From Malaya genurostris (lineage: Eukaryota; Arthropoda; Insecta; Diptera; Culicidae), in assembly GCF_030247185.1 (NCBI RefSeq), contig NC_080571.1, positions 42,330,002-42,394,001 on the forward strand: 64,000 nucleotides of DNA, written 5' to 3'. The stretch's first letter is position 1. Each line of letters begins with the position of its first letter. The position numbers and the translations under genes were made by a program. Positions 21,089 to 32,357 of this stretch are shown here, piece by piece. Below the pieces are notes generated by a model, which was given only the letters and a program-made list of their open reading frames with translations, was not told where the DNA came from and made no database searches.

Positions 21089-24047
21089 CTATAGCTCCTT
21101 ACCACATTGGGTGAGAAACGAGAGAATATCCTTCAATTTTAGCTCCGCATACACAGACTCAACCATGTATGGAGAACCAAAAACCCGGATACGAAGCTGC
21201 GTCAATGCGGGGCAGTTACATATCAGATGATATGAAGTACCGTAATCGCATTCACACAAATCACACGAATAATACTCAGCACGTTGAATAGTAGCCATGT
21301 GATAATTGAGTTTGCAATGTCCAGTCAGAGCTCTGACCAGAATACTGCAATGATGCTTGGAGAAATGTAGTAGACACTTTGACATTTTCAGATTTAAATC
21401 TGGTAGAAATGCTTTTGTCTGAGCGCAAGTTTGCAAGCTGCGCCAGTAGCTGGCATGTTTGGATGTAGCCCAAGAACGAATCTTGTGCTTTATCCAACTA
21501 GTTGAAAGTGGTAAAGCTGGTTCAGGACCAACGAAATCATTCGTTGCACCAGCTCTAGCCAACTCATCAGCCCATTCATTTCCAGTAATACCAGAATGGC
21601 CGGGTACCCATAAGAAGTAAACAGCATTTGAAATGCTGAGGTCCTCGATTTGAGTTCGACATGCGATCACTAGATTAGACCGTGAGTCATTCGAACTGAG
21701 TGTTTTTAAGGCTGCCTGACTGTCGGAACAAAAATAAATACGTTTACCACAGATCCTCTGCTGAAGTGCCGATTGTACTCCACACAGAATCGCGTAGATT
21801 TCTGCTTGGAACACAGTACAGTATCTACCAAGTGAATGAGACTGCTCCAGCCTCATTTCACGACAGTAGACACCAGCACCAGAACGACCATTCAACAGAG
21901 AACCGTCCGTATAACAAACTATGTGTTCATCAAGTTGTCGTTCCAGACAACCAGACAACCATTCCTCACGAAGAGGATAGCTCACATTGAATGTTTTGAA
22001 AGGAAAACTGCATGTGAGAGTTAGATCACTAGGAGCGAGTAAATGCTCATCCCACGTAACCATTTGAGACCACAAGCGAGTGTGGCTGGTAGCATAATCT
22101 AATGGGTTTCTGTTCCAAAGCCCTGTAACCCTAAGACGGTATGCACAAGATAATGCTTCTTGTTTTAGGAACACATGTAGAGGTTTAATGCACAGTAGCG
22201 CCTCCAGAGCAGCAGTAGGAGTTGTCGTGAATGCTCCTGTCATCGCCATTAGGACCATCCTTTGGAGATGATTTAACTTTGACTGAACTGTCGCGACTTC
22301 TCCTTTCTGGCACCATACAAGACATCCATATGCTAAAATTGGTCTAACAATAGTTGTGTAGATCCAATGAATATATCTGGGTTTGAGTCCCCATGATTTT
22401 CCAAAAGCTCGTCTGCATTGGCCGAAAGCCATGCAAGCTCTATTAATCCTGAAGTCAATGTGAGCAGACCAATTCAGTTTTGAGTCAAGAATAACCCCGA
22501 CGTATTTAACTTGATCGACCACAGTGACCCCTGAACCAAAGAACTGCAACGGACGAGCTCCTGTAATTATCCTACGATGAGTGAAAAGCACCATTGATGT
22601 TTTGCCCGGATTTACAGATAATCCAACCTGACAACACCATTGTTCTACAGATCGCAGGGCTTGTTGCATTAAATCAAAGAGAGTGTTAATGCTTATACCG
22701 GTCATCAATATATGATAATCGTCGGCAAAACCATAAGTCGGAAATCCAAGGTTATTAAGTTTCCTCAACAAACCATCAGCGACTAGGTTCCATAAAAGTG
22801 GAGATAGTACACCACCTTGAGGACACCCACAGACACTCAGTTTTCTAATCTCTGCTTGCCGAAGCGATGAACAAAGAAGTCGATTGCTAAGCATTGCATT
22901 GCGTTCTTAAGAAACTGACATTAAAGTCCTTAGACTTCGAAAGTAACTTATTTAATCTGCTAGCCTCGTTGAGACTAGAGACATTTGTGCAGAGGCTTTT
23001 CCAACCACTTCGCTCAGACGATCGAAGAGCATTTTTGTAAGCCCTTCGAGCCGACACGAATGCCCCCGACCCATCTCTGCGTCGGTGGTTCCAAGCTCTT
23101 CTCCATAGTTTCCTTAGTCTAGCAAGTTCAGCATTCCACCAAGGAGTTCCTCTAGTAGCTCGCACAATCCGAAGTGGACAAGCCTCTTCATATGCTGCAA
23201 CTATGAGTGAGTTTGTCTCGTCGACAACATTTTCCAAATCAATTGGGGTTTCAATTGTTGGTTGGTACCCGTAAAATCTAGTCGCCAAGCCCTTTTTATA
23301 GAGGTCCCAGTTTGTAGATTTGGGATTACGATATGTGATAATATCAAATTTAACGTTTGAATGATCAAAGAATATGTACTTATGATCAGACAACGAAGGT
23401 TCGAGCTCATCGGAGACGAGCCAATTTACCAACTCATGCGCAATTCTATCAGAGCAGATAGTTACGTCCTAAACCTCCTCTCTTCCAGATCTCGTAAAAG
23501 TTGGACGGTTTCCTGCATTGACTATGTGCAGGTTTGTACTGCTCACAAATTCTATCATATCAGAGCCTCTCGAATTTATATCTGTGCAGCCCCAAATGAT
23601 ATGGTGAGCATTTATGTCACTGCCGATTACAAGCGGTAAATCACACTTGCAGCAGTATGATACAACCTTTTTGAAGTCATCGCTTGGCGAAGGTTGGTTA
23701 TGCGGTAAATATGCCGAACAATAGACATATTTCCTGTCTATGCCATCAATAGTCATACTAACTGTGACAGCACAAATATCCCGAGTTGTGAGCTCCGATA
23801 TGAGAGAAACATCGAGAGCACTATTTGCAAGTATGCATGCTCGAGGCATTTCACGTGGATTAGTCATACCGATCTTGTTGAAGGCAACAAAGACTGGGTT
23901 TAACAATTTTCCTACGTAGAAGTTTCCCTTTTGGAAATATGGTTCTTGAACCAAAGCTATAGAAGCTTTACCTTCTTGAAGGAGTCTGGATAGATTCATA
24001 GTTGCTGTACGTTTATGCTGAAGATTGATTTGTGCCACTCTAACCAT
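21089..24047 (-). pseudogene. Broken ORF2 (endonuclease, RT, RNase H) of the non-LTR element
   Basis: The apurinic-like endonuclease starts at 24047 (MVRVAQINLQHKRTA). It keeps the key residues N (QINLQH), E (LVQEPYF), D/N/H (IGSDINAHH) and the final SDH (SLSDHKYIFF). An in-frame TAG interrupts it at 23466-23468, two residues after REE. At about 22890 the frame changes from LRTQCNA to MLSNRLLCSS. This junction removes reverse-transcriptase fingers and motif A, because the next recognisable motif is B (GCPQGGVLSPLLWN), followed by FADDYHILM (motif C). RNase H follows with CYTDGS, FQAEIYAI, FCSDSQAAL and WVPGHSGITGNEWADELA. A terminal cysteine-rich block (CDLCECDYGTSYHLICNCP) ends the frame at 21089. 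It cannot make an active enzyme. Confidence 0.9.
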
Positions 24048-24060
24048 AATAAATTAGAGT

Positions 24061-24560
24061 AACGAACATTCCACCTCCAGCACCAACCGTACAACAACTA
24101 CAAGAAACCAAATATATTGGCTTATAATCGCCTATAGCGAACCATGTAAGGATTTTTTTAAATGTTATTAACATTATTTAAATTCGCTTAACACAGTAAG
24201 GGAACACCCCAAGATATTCCGTTCACGACTGCATTGTTTAACCTCCTGCAGCCATTCAGCCATCGGCACGGAAATACACCTTGGCTTAGGAGTTCCTATT
24301 TTTGTGGCCTTTTACGACATGGAACAGGAAACCAGTGGATCAATTCTTGGTAAAAAATAATTCCGCCGGATGCCACACGGCTTACCTGTTTGGTGGACTT
24401 ATACCACCGGTACAGGTGGACCGTAGCGTTATTCTTAGCCAGTTGGGAAACCGCTACCGACACTACACGGCTATCTAGGCTGCTCAGAGAGGGAAGTTGG
24501 CATTGATGGTCAACTTCCATGGATGGCCGAGCAGCCGATTAAGTACTGTTAAGAAATGTC
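24061..24560 (-). other. Probable 5' leader or ORF1 remnant of the non-LTR element
   Basis: Upstream of the endonuclease start on the minus strand. A 74-residue frame (24520-24296) has no zinc knuckle or other Gag motif. It is plausibly 5' UTR or the tail of ORF1; the element's 5' end was not located. Confidence 0.35.
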
Positions 24561-25029
24561 CTCGGAACCTTAGAGCTAAGGCAGTGTGTCTTATTAAATA
24601 TACCGTTGAAAAGGGCTTTCTGGGCTCCCAAATGAAAATTGTATTCAATTACACTACGTTTCGACATATTCCAATGAGGCTAACACCAGAAAATAAAAAT
24701 TTTTATGGCAATTAGAGTTCGAAATAAAAATCAAAGTTTCGAAAATCGCGAAATTTTTTACAGGTGATTTTCCGACAAAAACATCAGTTCAGTTGTGAAA
24801 AGTTCACTAGGGAACATTCTACTCGATGATATTTTAAAAAAAGTTCACACATTGAATACATCGGATATGATTCCCGAACAGAAGATATTTGGGAAATGAA
24901 TTTTCATAGCCATTATATCGCAATTCTTTGCAGAATACACGATGAATAATTTCGCTGATGAACAAAAACTGAACCTTTCTGAAAATGTTCAGTTTGCGTA
25001 GGGTGGTTAATAGGTAAATCAATAGTGGT
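24561..25029. other. Intergenic DNA, no gene seen
   Basis: AT-rich; nothing recognised. Confidence 0.4.
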
Positions 25030-25470
25030 GATGTAAATTCTGGAACTGAGTTCAGGATGTAAACTTTGAAATTGAATTCAGGAATTGAATTATGGTTCAG
25101 AAGTTAATTCCAAAATTCATGTTCGAAGTTCAAATTTAAAATGTTTTTCCCTAATCCAGATCTAAAATTCATATCTAGAAATTTGTTCCCAAATTATAGT
25201 TAAATTTCTAAATTCGAATTTCGAACTTTAATTAGGGCACTAATCTCAGTTTCAAAATCCAAACCAATATAGAAAAATCTAGTTGCAGAATACAGAATAA
25301 GAATCAAATTCCAAAGTCTTAGTTTTATATTTTGAGTCTGTATTCTGAAACTAAATTCTTAACCTTAAATTAAGTTCAAAATTCAGGTCAACTGGAATCC
25401 AGATTCTGAATTCAGTATCGAAATTCTGTTTTAGAATTCAGTTCCCGAATCCAATCCAAATGAGACCTTA
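25030..25470. repeat. AATTC-rich degenerate minisatellite
   Basis: A tract in which 'gaattcag', 'aaattc' and 'gttc(c/a)gaa' words recur every 20-35 bp with many changes. The same texture is at 59745-59827 and 60491-61010, next to the same neighbouring block, so it is an internal part of a dispersed element rather than a free satellite. Confidence 0.75.
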
Positions 25471-26230
25471 CACCACGCAAAGGGTAGGGTTTTGCTTCTG
25501 CGAGGTGGAAGGTCCAGTTCCGTCCAACGCCCAAGAAGAAATGATCGATTTTTTTCATGGTTCACCTTTTATACTCGTCCAGTAGAACACTGGGACTGAT
25601 ATTTGTCTGATTTCCTTAAAACCGTCGTCCTTAAGGGCTCAGGCCATGCATGCATAAAAATATATATGTTATCGCGATAAAAATTAAGTGAATGTTATTT
25701 TTGTAAAGGTAAGTCCATTTCTATGGCGGCACCATTTTTTTCTGCTCTTGTATCCTGGTAACGTAACGTAACATGAGAGAGAAATAAAATCGGCTCAGCA
25801 AGGCTGCCAAACAAGCGGTAGCTTTATTGGATTTTATGTGATGTGGTCAAACTTGTAACCGAAAATATCAAAACTTTCGAGAGTCGTTTCACACATTTGT
25901 GAGAGAATATGGAGAGAAATGTAATACGCACAGCGAGCCACGTGGTTTTACGCGTTCTACTGGCCTCAACCCTTAAGAGAAGCAAGTGTGATGAGTATCC
26001 TCGTTGTTTCCAAAAGTTTGAGAAATCTTATTTTTGAGTTATTTTTAGTTATCTCACACTGTAGAAAATTTTATCATAAATTGCTGATCATATTTATAAT
26101 GACATGCGGAAAAATTTATATTGTTTGCATTTTGTAGAACTCGAGATATTCACGATTTAATTCTACCCATTGGGTAAAAAGGGTGAATTTTGAAAAGGCG
26201 CCCCATAGTAAAGTAAGACGTATTCACGTC
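25471..26230 (-). repeat. Dispersed repeat B block, inverted copy with internal insertion
   Basis: On the minus strand this matches 59245-59600 and 61010-61300. Shared words are 'gtgaatacg(t/a)cttactttactatgg', 'gccttttcaaaat', 'gtgaatatctcg' and 'aacaacgagga'. A stretch at about 25628-25977, bracketed by 'ccttaaggg' and 'acccttaag', is absent from the partners and looks inserted. Non-coding. Confidence 0.65.
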
Positions 26231-26239
26231 AGAATCAAT

Positions 26240-26440
26240 CACCAAGTATGTTATGCAGCTGATTAATAGATAATAGCCAATTTATCTCGAATAAAGTACG
26301 CAGAAGTAACAGGAGCGCAGATTATCGCTAGGCCAATTCGAACGCTGCGCCTGCTGTGTGTTCAAGACATGCGGACAGTACTGCGCTCCTGTTACTTCTA
26401 TAAATAAAAGTCACGCTAAATAGCTAAATTTATTGAATTT
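26240..26440. repeat. Dispersed hairpin repeat, copy 1
   Basis: 'cagaagtaacaggagcgca' near 26298 is inverted as 'tgcgctcctgttacttct' near 26381. Related copies lie at about 27780-27960 and 48385-48610. A short MITE is likely. Confidence 0.65.
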
Positions 26441-26599
26441 AATGTAAGTATGGACGCACTTTGATTTCGCTGTAAAAAATTCACGAGTGTTAGATATTCA
26501 AATTTATTCGATATACTGATAATATTAGACTACAAGAACAGAATATTATTCTCAACATTTGCTACTTAGCCATTGTAGACTAGTTGGCGCACCTTCTTG

Positions 26600-28510
26600 C
26601 GAAAGGTCCTCATTTAATTTCGTACAGACTTCTTGGCGACAAGTTTTGACACTTTTTTCCAATCTTTTTCGAACTGTTGAATGGTTTCGGCTGCCGAGAC
26701 ATGTTTCCTAAGATGTGACTTCGTTAATGCCCAAAATTCCTCAATTGGTCGAAGTTGTGGGCCATTTGGTGAATTCATGTCTTTTGGGACGAAAGTGACA
26801 TTTTTGGTAATATACCATTCTACCGTTGATTTCGAGTAGTAGCAAGAAGCAAGATCTGGCCAGAACACAACAGGATCCTTGTGGCTTCGAATCGCTATAT
26901 TATATTTCGCTGTTCATTGAAGCAGTGGTGATGAAGGGTTTCGAAATCTTACCAAATTTTTCGACTTCAATCGATGTCTCGGACTGGTTTAAGACTTGCC
27001 CTTCTCGCACCGTATAATATTGTGGTCCCGGCAAGGATTTGTAATCGAGTTTCACGTAGGTTTCGTCGTCGACGATTATGCAGTTCAAATTTCCAGCAAG
27101 AATCGTATTGTACAGCTTTCGAACCCTCGGCCTGATCGATGCTTCTTGTTTCGGACTACGTTTTGGTTGTTTCTGCTTCTTATAGGTTCGAAGATTCAAA
27201 CGTTATTTAGCACGAAGAACATTTGACTTCGAAGTGCCCACTTTTTTGCCACATCCCGAACTGAAACCTCCTTCTTTTGCTCGAGCGCCTTCAGTATACG
27301 TTTATCCAATTGAGGGTTAGCAGGACCTTTTTTTCGACCCGTTTTCGGTTTATCCTCAAAGGTGTTATCCTCACCGAACTTCCTGATTGCATTTCGCACG
27401 GCTTTTTCACTTACTTCACGGAACCACCCGCGATCCCATTTCAACCAGAATATTAGTTGATTTTCTGAATTCGATTGGTTAAAATTTGGTACAACTAATC
27501 GATTGTTGTTTTAACTAAACTGTCACTTTTGTTTTTCGATTAGCAGAAACGACGGTTGAAACAACTTATTTAAATGCTTGAAAAAAAGCTGTCAATTAGT
27601 GAGGACACATACCTTTCAATTTCAACAAATATTTTAGTTGAAATAACTGATGTTGTTATTGAAACAAAATTCGGTTAGTTGACAAATAAATCGGTTTTAT
27701 TTGTTTTAGTTAAAGTTATGCACTGATAATTATAGTCAATTTATAAGAGCTTGGGTGCATCAACCGCTGGGAATTGAAATTTTGCGACGGCAATTCAAAC
27801 GCTCCATTCAAACGCAGCGCGTTCTGTGTGTTTGAAATCCCTCGCTCCTGTTACTTTTATAAATTAAATTCATGTCAAAAAGCGTTTTATTGCTAATGCA
27901 TGAACATCATCATCGGTATCAAACAGCTGGAAGTAAAACAGTCTGCTGGAAGTAAATAATGATCGAATTTGAAGCATAAAATTTTGCGCATACCTGAAAG
28001 ATTACGAGATGATTATTCATAAACATTTTCTAATTTGTCACCAAATCTTTTTCATCTTAAACAAGGTTAACTTTATCACAACACCGCTGTTAGATAAACA
28101 CTTGTTATCATAAAATTCTCAAATCGAATGAACACAATTTCACCAAACGCTTTAACCATCGATATTGACATTTTGAAGCGACGCAAACAGAGTTCAACTA
28201 AAAAGTTGTTGATTTTGCATTGCGATTATTGTTTTGCTTTCAACTGTCTCCGACATTTGACAGCATTCAAAACAACATATTTTTCAACTACTTGAATATA
28301 TGCAAATCAAAAACCATATTGGTTGAATCAAAAAGAAATTAGTTAAATCAACTATCGCAAAAATCAAAAACTGCGATATCGCAATTTTATGATCGAAGGG
28401 TTCTCCGTGTTCTTCCGTTTTTGCTATCTTTCTCAGTCCGCGTTCTGTGCACCATTTGTACACAATGTTTCGACGTTATTCTGCTGAATGTTCACGCATT
28501 TCGAAACAAA
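26600..28510 (-). pseudogene. Interrupted DD37E transposase
   Basis: The N-terminal codons (FEMREHSAE, then the helix-turn-helix start) are at about 28510-28404. After the inserted segment the frame resumes near 27425 with SEKAVRNAIRKFGEDNTFED, continuing through a catalytic block CIIVDDETYVKLDYKSLPG near 27030-27085. There is then an internal deletion between about 26900 and 26885, joining ASMNSEI to a degraded region. FWPDLASCYYSKS and LRPIEEFWALTKSHLRKH follow (26700-26860), with 37 residues between D and E. Frameshifts at about 27200 and 26890 add to the damage. It cannot be functional, but it preserves the C-terminal reading that the copy at 54144 has changed. Confidence 0.85.
27428..28403. 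mobile_element. Insertion inside the DD37E copy; repeat shared with 47562-47860
   Basis: The first 300 bp nearly match 47562-47860 in the same orientation ('acccgcgatcccatttcaac', 'attagttgattttctgaatt'). A part near 27780-27960 matches the hairpin repeat at 48385-48610, so the same two blocks occur in the same order at 47.5-48.6 kb. The far end (about 28250-28390) has 'ggttgaatc' and 'agttaaatcaact' words that loosely mirror the first end, suggesting a non-autonomous DNA element of about 1 kb. Confidence 0.65.
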
Positions 28511-28665
28511 CTAATGAAAACGAGTCAACAACTGCACAAGTGGTTAGAGAAGAGTGTAAACAACAGGACACAGCCATAAAAATTGACAGATTCTGAACCA
28601 TTGAGAAATGGCAGCGGTTTTTGGTAGCGTTCATACTTTCTGGAACAGTCTTTAGTGCAGTGTAA

Positions 28666-31008
28666 TCAACCAGCTGCAATTAAAAAACCCCTTTCGTCGC
28701 TATAATCACTGTTTGGAATGTGGAAAAAACTAGTGCTATTCATATTGATCACCCTACGTGCATTGAAAATATCGCAGTTATTGACGAAAATATAATAATT
28801 AAATCTTTCACGAACCACTTTGGTGTTGAACATCGGAGACTCTTCTCCCTTTCGATTATCTCTTCAGCGATATTTCTGTGAGTGAAAATTAGTCATCAAG
28901 TTTAGCCGACACAAAAATTCTTTTGTGAACATAGAAGTTTTGTGGATGCTTGTTTCACCAATGAAAAAGTCGTAAGTGATTTTTTCAGTCCCTGAGTTTT
29001 TTTTTAGAAAATCTCGAACTGATTTTTTCACGAGTGATAATGAAATGAACTTTTTGTGATTATGATTTCCCCTCACTGTCGTACCAGAAGTAACTCGATG
29101 GAACAGTCAATTTGTCAGTCTCATAGATAATTCAAATTAATTTTAACTCCAATATTCACGCATTACTCTAAACTGACCTGATAATTGTATATCATCGTTT
29201 GATGTGACAATGAGAAAATCAGTTCCATATTTGTTCCACCAGTTAAAAGACCGTGAAATGCGCGGAGTCGACGTGGAAGATCAGTCGTTTTTAAATGGCA
29301 GGAACCAATTTCCCCCGTGAACCAGCTTCGGATGTATTTTGTTAGTAGAAAAATTTAACTTCCCACCACCAACTATCAAGAACTCACCCTGAGGCGGAAC
29401 TGAAAGTCTTAACTTTCTTACAAAACACCCATCAAAAGCGAAAAAGTTGTACCGAGGTACTTATACTTTTAATAATTGTATCCTGTTTAGTTTATAGAGG
29501 GAGCGAACGAGACAGAGAGAGAGAGAGAGATAGATAGCGTACAACTGAAACTATGCAATGTAGCCAAGTGGTAATTGAATCGCTTCACCCGGTACTCAAC
29601 ATCATAAAGCTGCTGGAGCACTTGTCTAGTTTGGTTCATTAGCGCGTTTGACTAATGATACGAAAATATGTTCCATCTTCTTTTCTCTCACTCTTTCGCT
29701 CTCGTTCCTGTTCCCGCATACAAATAGCGTGGCGGAATAACAGCAGAAGAAAAAAAACATAATTAATGAATTTATTCATCGCCATTACGATTATTAGTAT
29801 CATAGCCGAGCAACTCCGAGGGCTCGGGCAGACGGTGGCCGGCGGTTACTGGTTTGTACTTATTTGTAGTACCATCATCATCATCATCATCATCTGGTTA
29901 TGAGCCACCCACCCGGTTCCTGTCACCGTTTTTCCTCGCACGAAACGAATGGATTCTCGTTCTACAGCAAACAAAAAAAAAACTGTATTTATTGCCGACG
30001 TTGGACTGTTAATTTGATATATCCGCATACTTCTCCGTTGTTTTTTTCCCCTGCCTCGCTGCGCAATTCACGTGTACATAACTCACTCATTTGTTACTGG
30101 ATACCGAATAATTTTTCACTTTTATCTCCACCGAAATGGTGGAAATTCGACGCAGCAGCAGTTGTTGTTGTTGTTGTTGGCCTTCATTTGTTGCTATTTG
30201 CTCTTTACATGCCCCCCCCCCCCCCTCTTTCTCCGACGATTGTTTCCGATCCTCGAACCAGCGAGATCCGTCCGGTCCATATTGACCACCAAGGCGAACC
30301 CTTGAATGGCGTTAAACTGGACGTCGTTTCAAGCACCACTACACAAATCCCACACTGTCCCATCGTTGAACGAACGGATGGTTGAGGGTTGGTTCAGACG
30401 GGCTAGAGAATGAACCCGTTTCCGGTGAAGCTCTTTGTGTGTTTGCATTTGACCCACATGAAGAATTATTATCGGGCGGCTCATTTTTCATCATGATACA
30501 ACCGTCAGTTTGTTAAATCTACCACATGCAATCTTGAAATGGAACTCGTTATTTATCTTATCCGAAATTCGTAATGAAAATAGTTCATGGCCGGTTTTTA
30601 AGAAATGGAATACTCAGTTGTTAAAATAAAGGTTTTAATTGTACTTTCTGTGTAAAGTTTGAATTTTTCTGGAAAAAACTCACATTTTCTTCTAGAAATT
30701 CTGATCGCCGATCTCAGCAGCCTGTTTTACTTCATTACCCGTTCATCAATGAAGTTTGTCTGTCCGTAAAATTTTTTTTTTCAACTGAAACCATTGAATC
30801 ACAGCTCACATTATTTCCACAAGTGTAAAGATCACATTTTATTCCCATGTCGTTTGAATCACATTTAAATTCAATCGAAATTAAAAAAAGAAAAACTAAA
30901 CCAGAACAAGAATTTTGTGCGATGTGATTGCAGCTCTCAAAACAGAGGTGATCGTGGCGACATCTGCAAGTGTCCGTCCGGCTACTCTTTCGAAATTTTA
31001 AACACATT
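28666..31008. other. Intergenic DNA with simple repeats, no gene supported
   Basis: Contains (GA)n near 29510-29530, (CAT)n near 29872-29894, (TTG)n near 30160-30180 and an 11-15 base C-run near 30211. Frames crossing these tracts are low complexity and unsupported. The interval 29.1-30.4 kb looks mostly unique, so it may hold noncoding exons or control DNA, but nothing specific can be shown. Part of 30825-30990 is an inverted copy of 19735-19940. Confidence 0.4.
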
Positions 31009-31829
31009 GCATACACACTTAGAAAATTTCGCAGTATTCGATAATTTTTTACCGAATTTTCAACAGCTGTACGTTCGGTAATTGAATTGATTACCGATCG
31101 TTCGGTAATTGCTGAACTGTCAAACAACTACCGTAAACTGTGAACCAAATGGATCTAACAGATTGTTCGGTAATTTTTGTTTGTTTGTTTTCCTTTTGTT
31201 AAAATTCTGGATTTTCGGATTTCAAAAAACAACACATATTCACAAAAACGAATGAAGAAAATGGTTTTATTCCACGAGAAATTTAAAAAGCGTCAGATGT
31301 TCCGACTGGCCGAAATTATGAGCGCCTTCCAAAACACTGCACAATCCGTCGAGTCCAACAAAAATTACCCTTGAACGATTCGTGTTAGCAGCAAGTGGAC
31401 AAGTGAAACAAAATTACTTTCTGCCTATAAGTAAACAAAAAGCTGTTAGTGGCTCTAATGTCTTAGAAACTTTTATTACCTGTACCTCAATCCATTCGAT
31501 GAATCCTTCAACATTTTTTTCGTTTGGTTAATAAAAAGACACTCAATGAATATTTTAATAACTGTTTGACAGTTAGTTTCATGACAAACAGTTTTCCCAG
31601 AAGTTCGGTTATTGGAAGATAACTTTACCAAACGGACAGTATGATTTTTACCGTATTCGGCGACTATTTAGGTTTACCATATGAATTGTATATCTAATAC
31701 AAAATTCTGTAATGAAAATTGTTGTAAAATAAAACCCATGTTCAGAAATATCGGTTATTTCTATAGATTGCCGAAAGCTCTCGTCAAAAATATTACCGAA
31801 CTAAGGAATTAAATCTTAGTGTGTATGTT
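31009..31829. mobile_element. MITE with 'catacacact' terminal repeats, about 820 bp
   Basis: The left end 'gcatacacacttagaaa' is inverted at the right end as 'tcttagtgtgtatgtt'. Inside, the motif 'ttcggtaat' or 'taccgaac' recurs on both strands near both ends. Non-coding; the target duplication is not clear. Confidence 0.6.
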
Positions 31830-32357
31830 AACCAAATCGAGCCAAAACTTTACAGGGCCTTTTGTGATATAATGTGGTTTTGATGCACATCATATAAAGG
31901 GTGATTTTTAAAGGGATGATTTGTTTAGAAAAAAACCCTTCTTAATCCACCTAGTGGTGTGATAATGCCTTTCTATTTCTTCAAAGCAGTCTCATGAATT
32001 TTTTATCATTTTATGAAATGATTTCTGACACTAATTTTGGCTCATTTTTGACACTAATTAATTCAGATTGATTCGAGTGGTTCACAAAAGCATGCTTCAG
32101 TGTTTATGTCGAAGTCGATTTAAAAAAAAATTCTTTTTAGATAACACTAAATTTCATGCAATTTTAAGATTTTCGGCATCCAAACAAATTTTCGATTTCG
32201 GAAATTTGATGTTGCTATTTAAAGATCGAAAATTTTTAAACTTTAACCGCTGGGCAGCACCCTTTACCCATGTCCAATTTAGCTCAAATTTTGCATGAGG
32301 ACTTTTTTCGAGGTTCTTAAACTTTTGAACAATAGTGCTTTGTTGTTGCATAAGTTT

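Larger units (their letters stand above)
20640..24060 (-). mobile_element. Defective non-LTR retrotransposon (I/LOA-like group)
   Basis: A minus-strand element carrying endonuclease, partial reverse transcriptase and RNase H. Downstream of the coding part (20760-21010) is a 3' UTR with three imperfect copies of a 'gcagaagtaaattc' block that includes 'gccgaacaatctgct'. The exact 3' end and target duplication are not seen. The presence of an RNase H domain points to the I, LOA, Loner or Outcast relatives rather than R1 or CR1; the precise clade needs a tree. Confidence 0.85.
26447..28665 (-). mobile_element. Decayed DD37E transposon split by a 0.98-kb insertion
   Basis: Same family as the copy at 53980-55291. 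The low end retains the inner part of a terminal repeat ('gtatggacgcactttgattt'); the high end has the fuller repeat 'ctttctggaacagtcttta' near 28638. Sequence foreign to the family (about 27428-28403) separates the first transposase codons from the rest. Confidence 0.85.

Noticed and set aside
29900..30385. 161-codon plus-strand frame
   Set aside because: Built from TTG and C-run simple repeats, with no recognisable motif; translation is low complexity.
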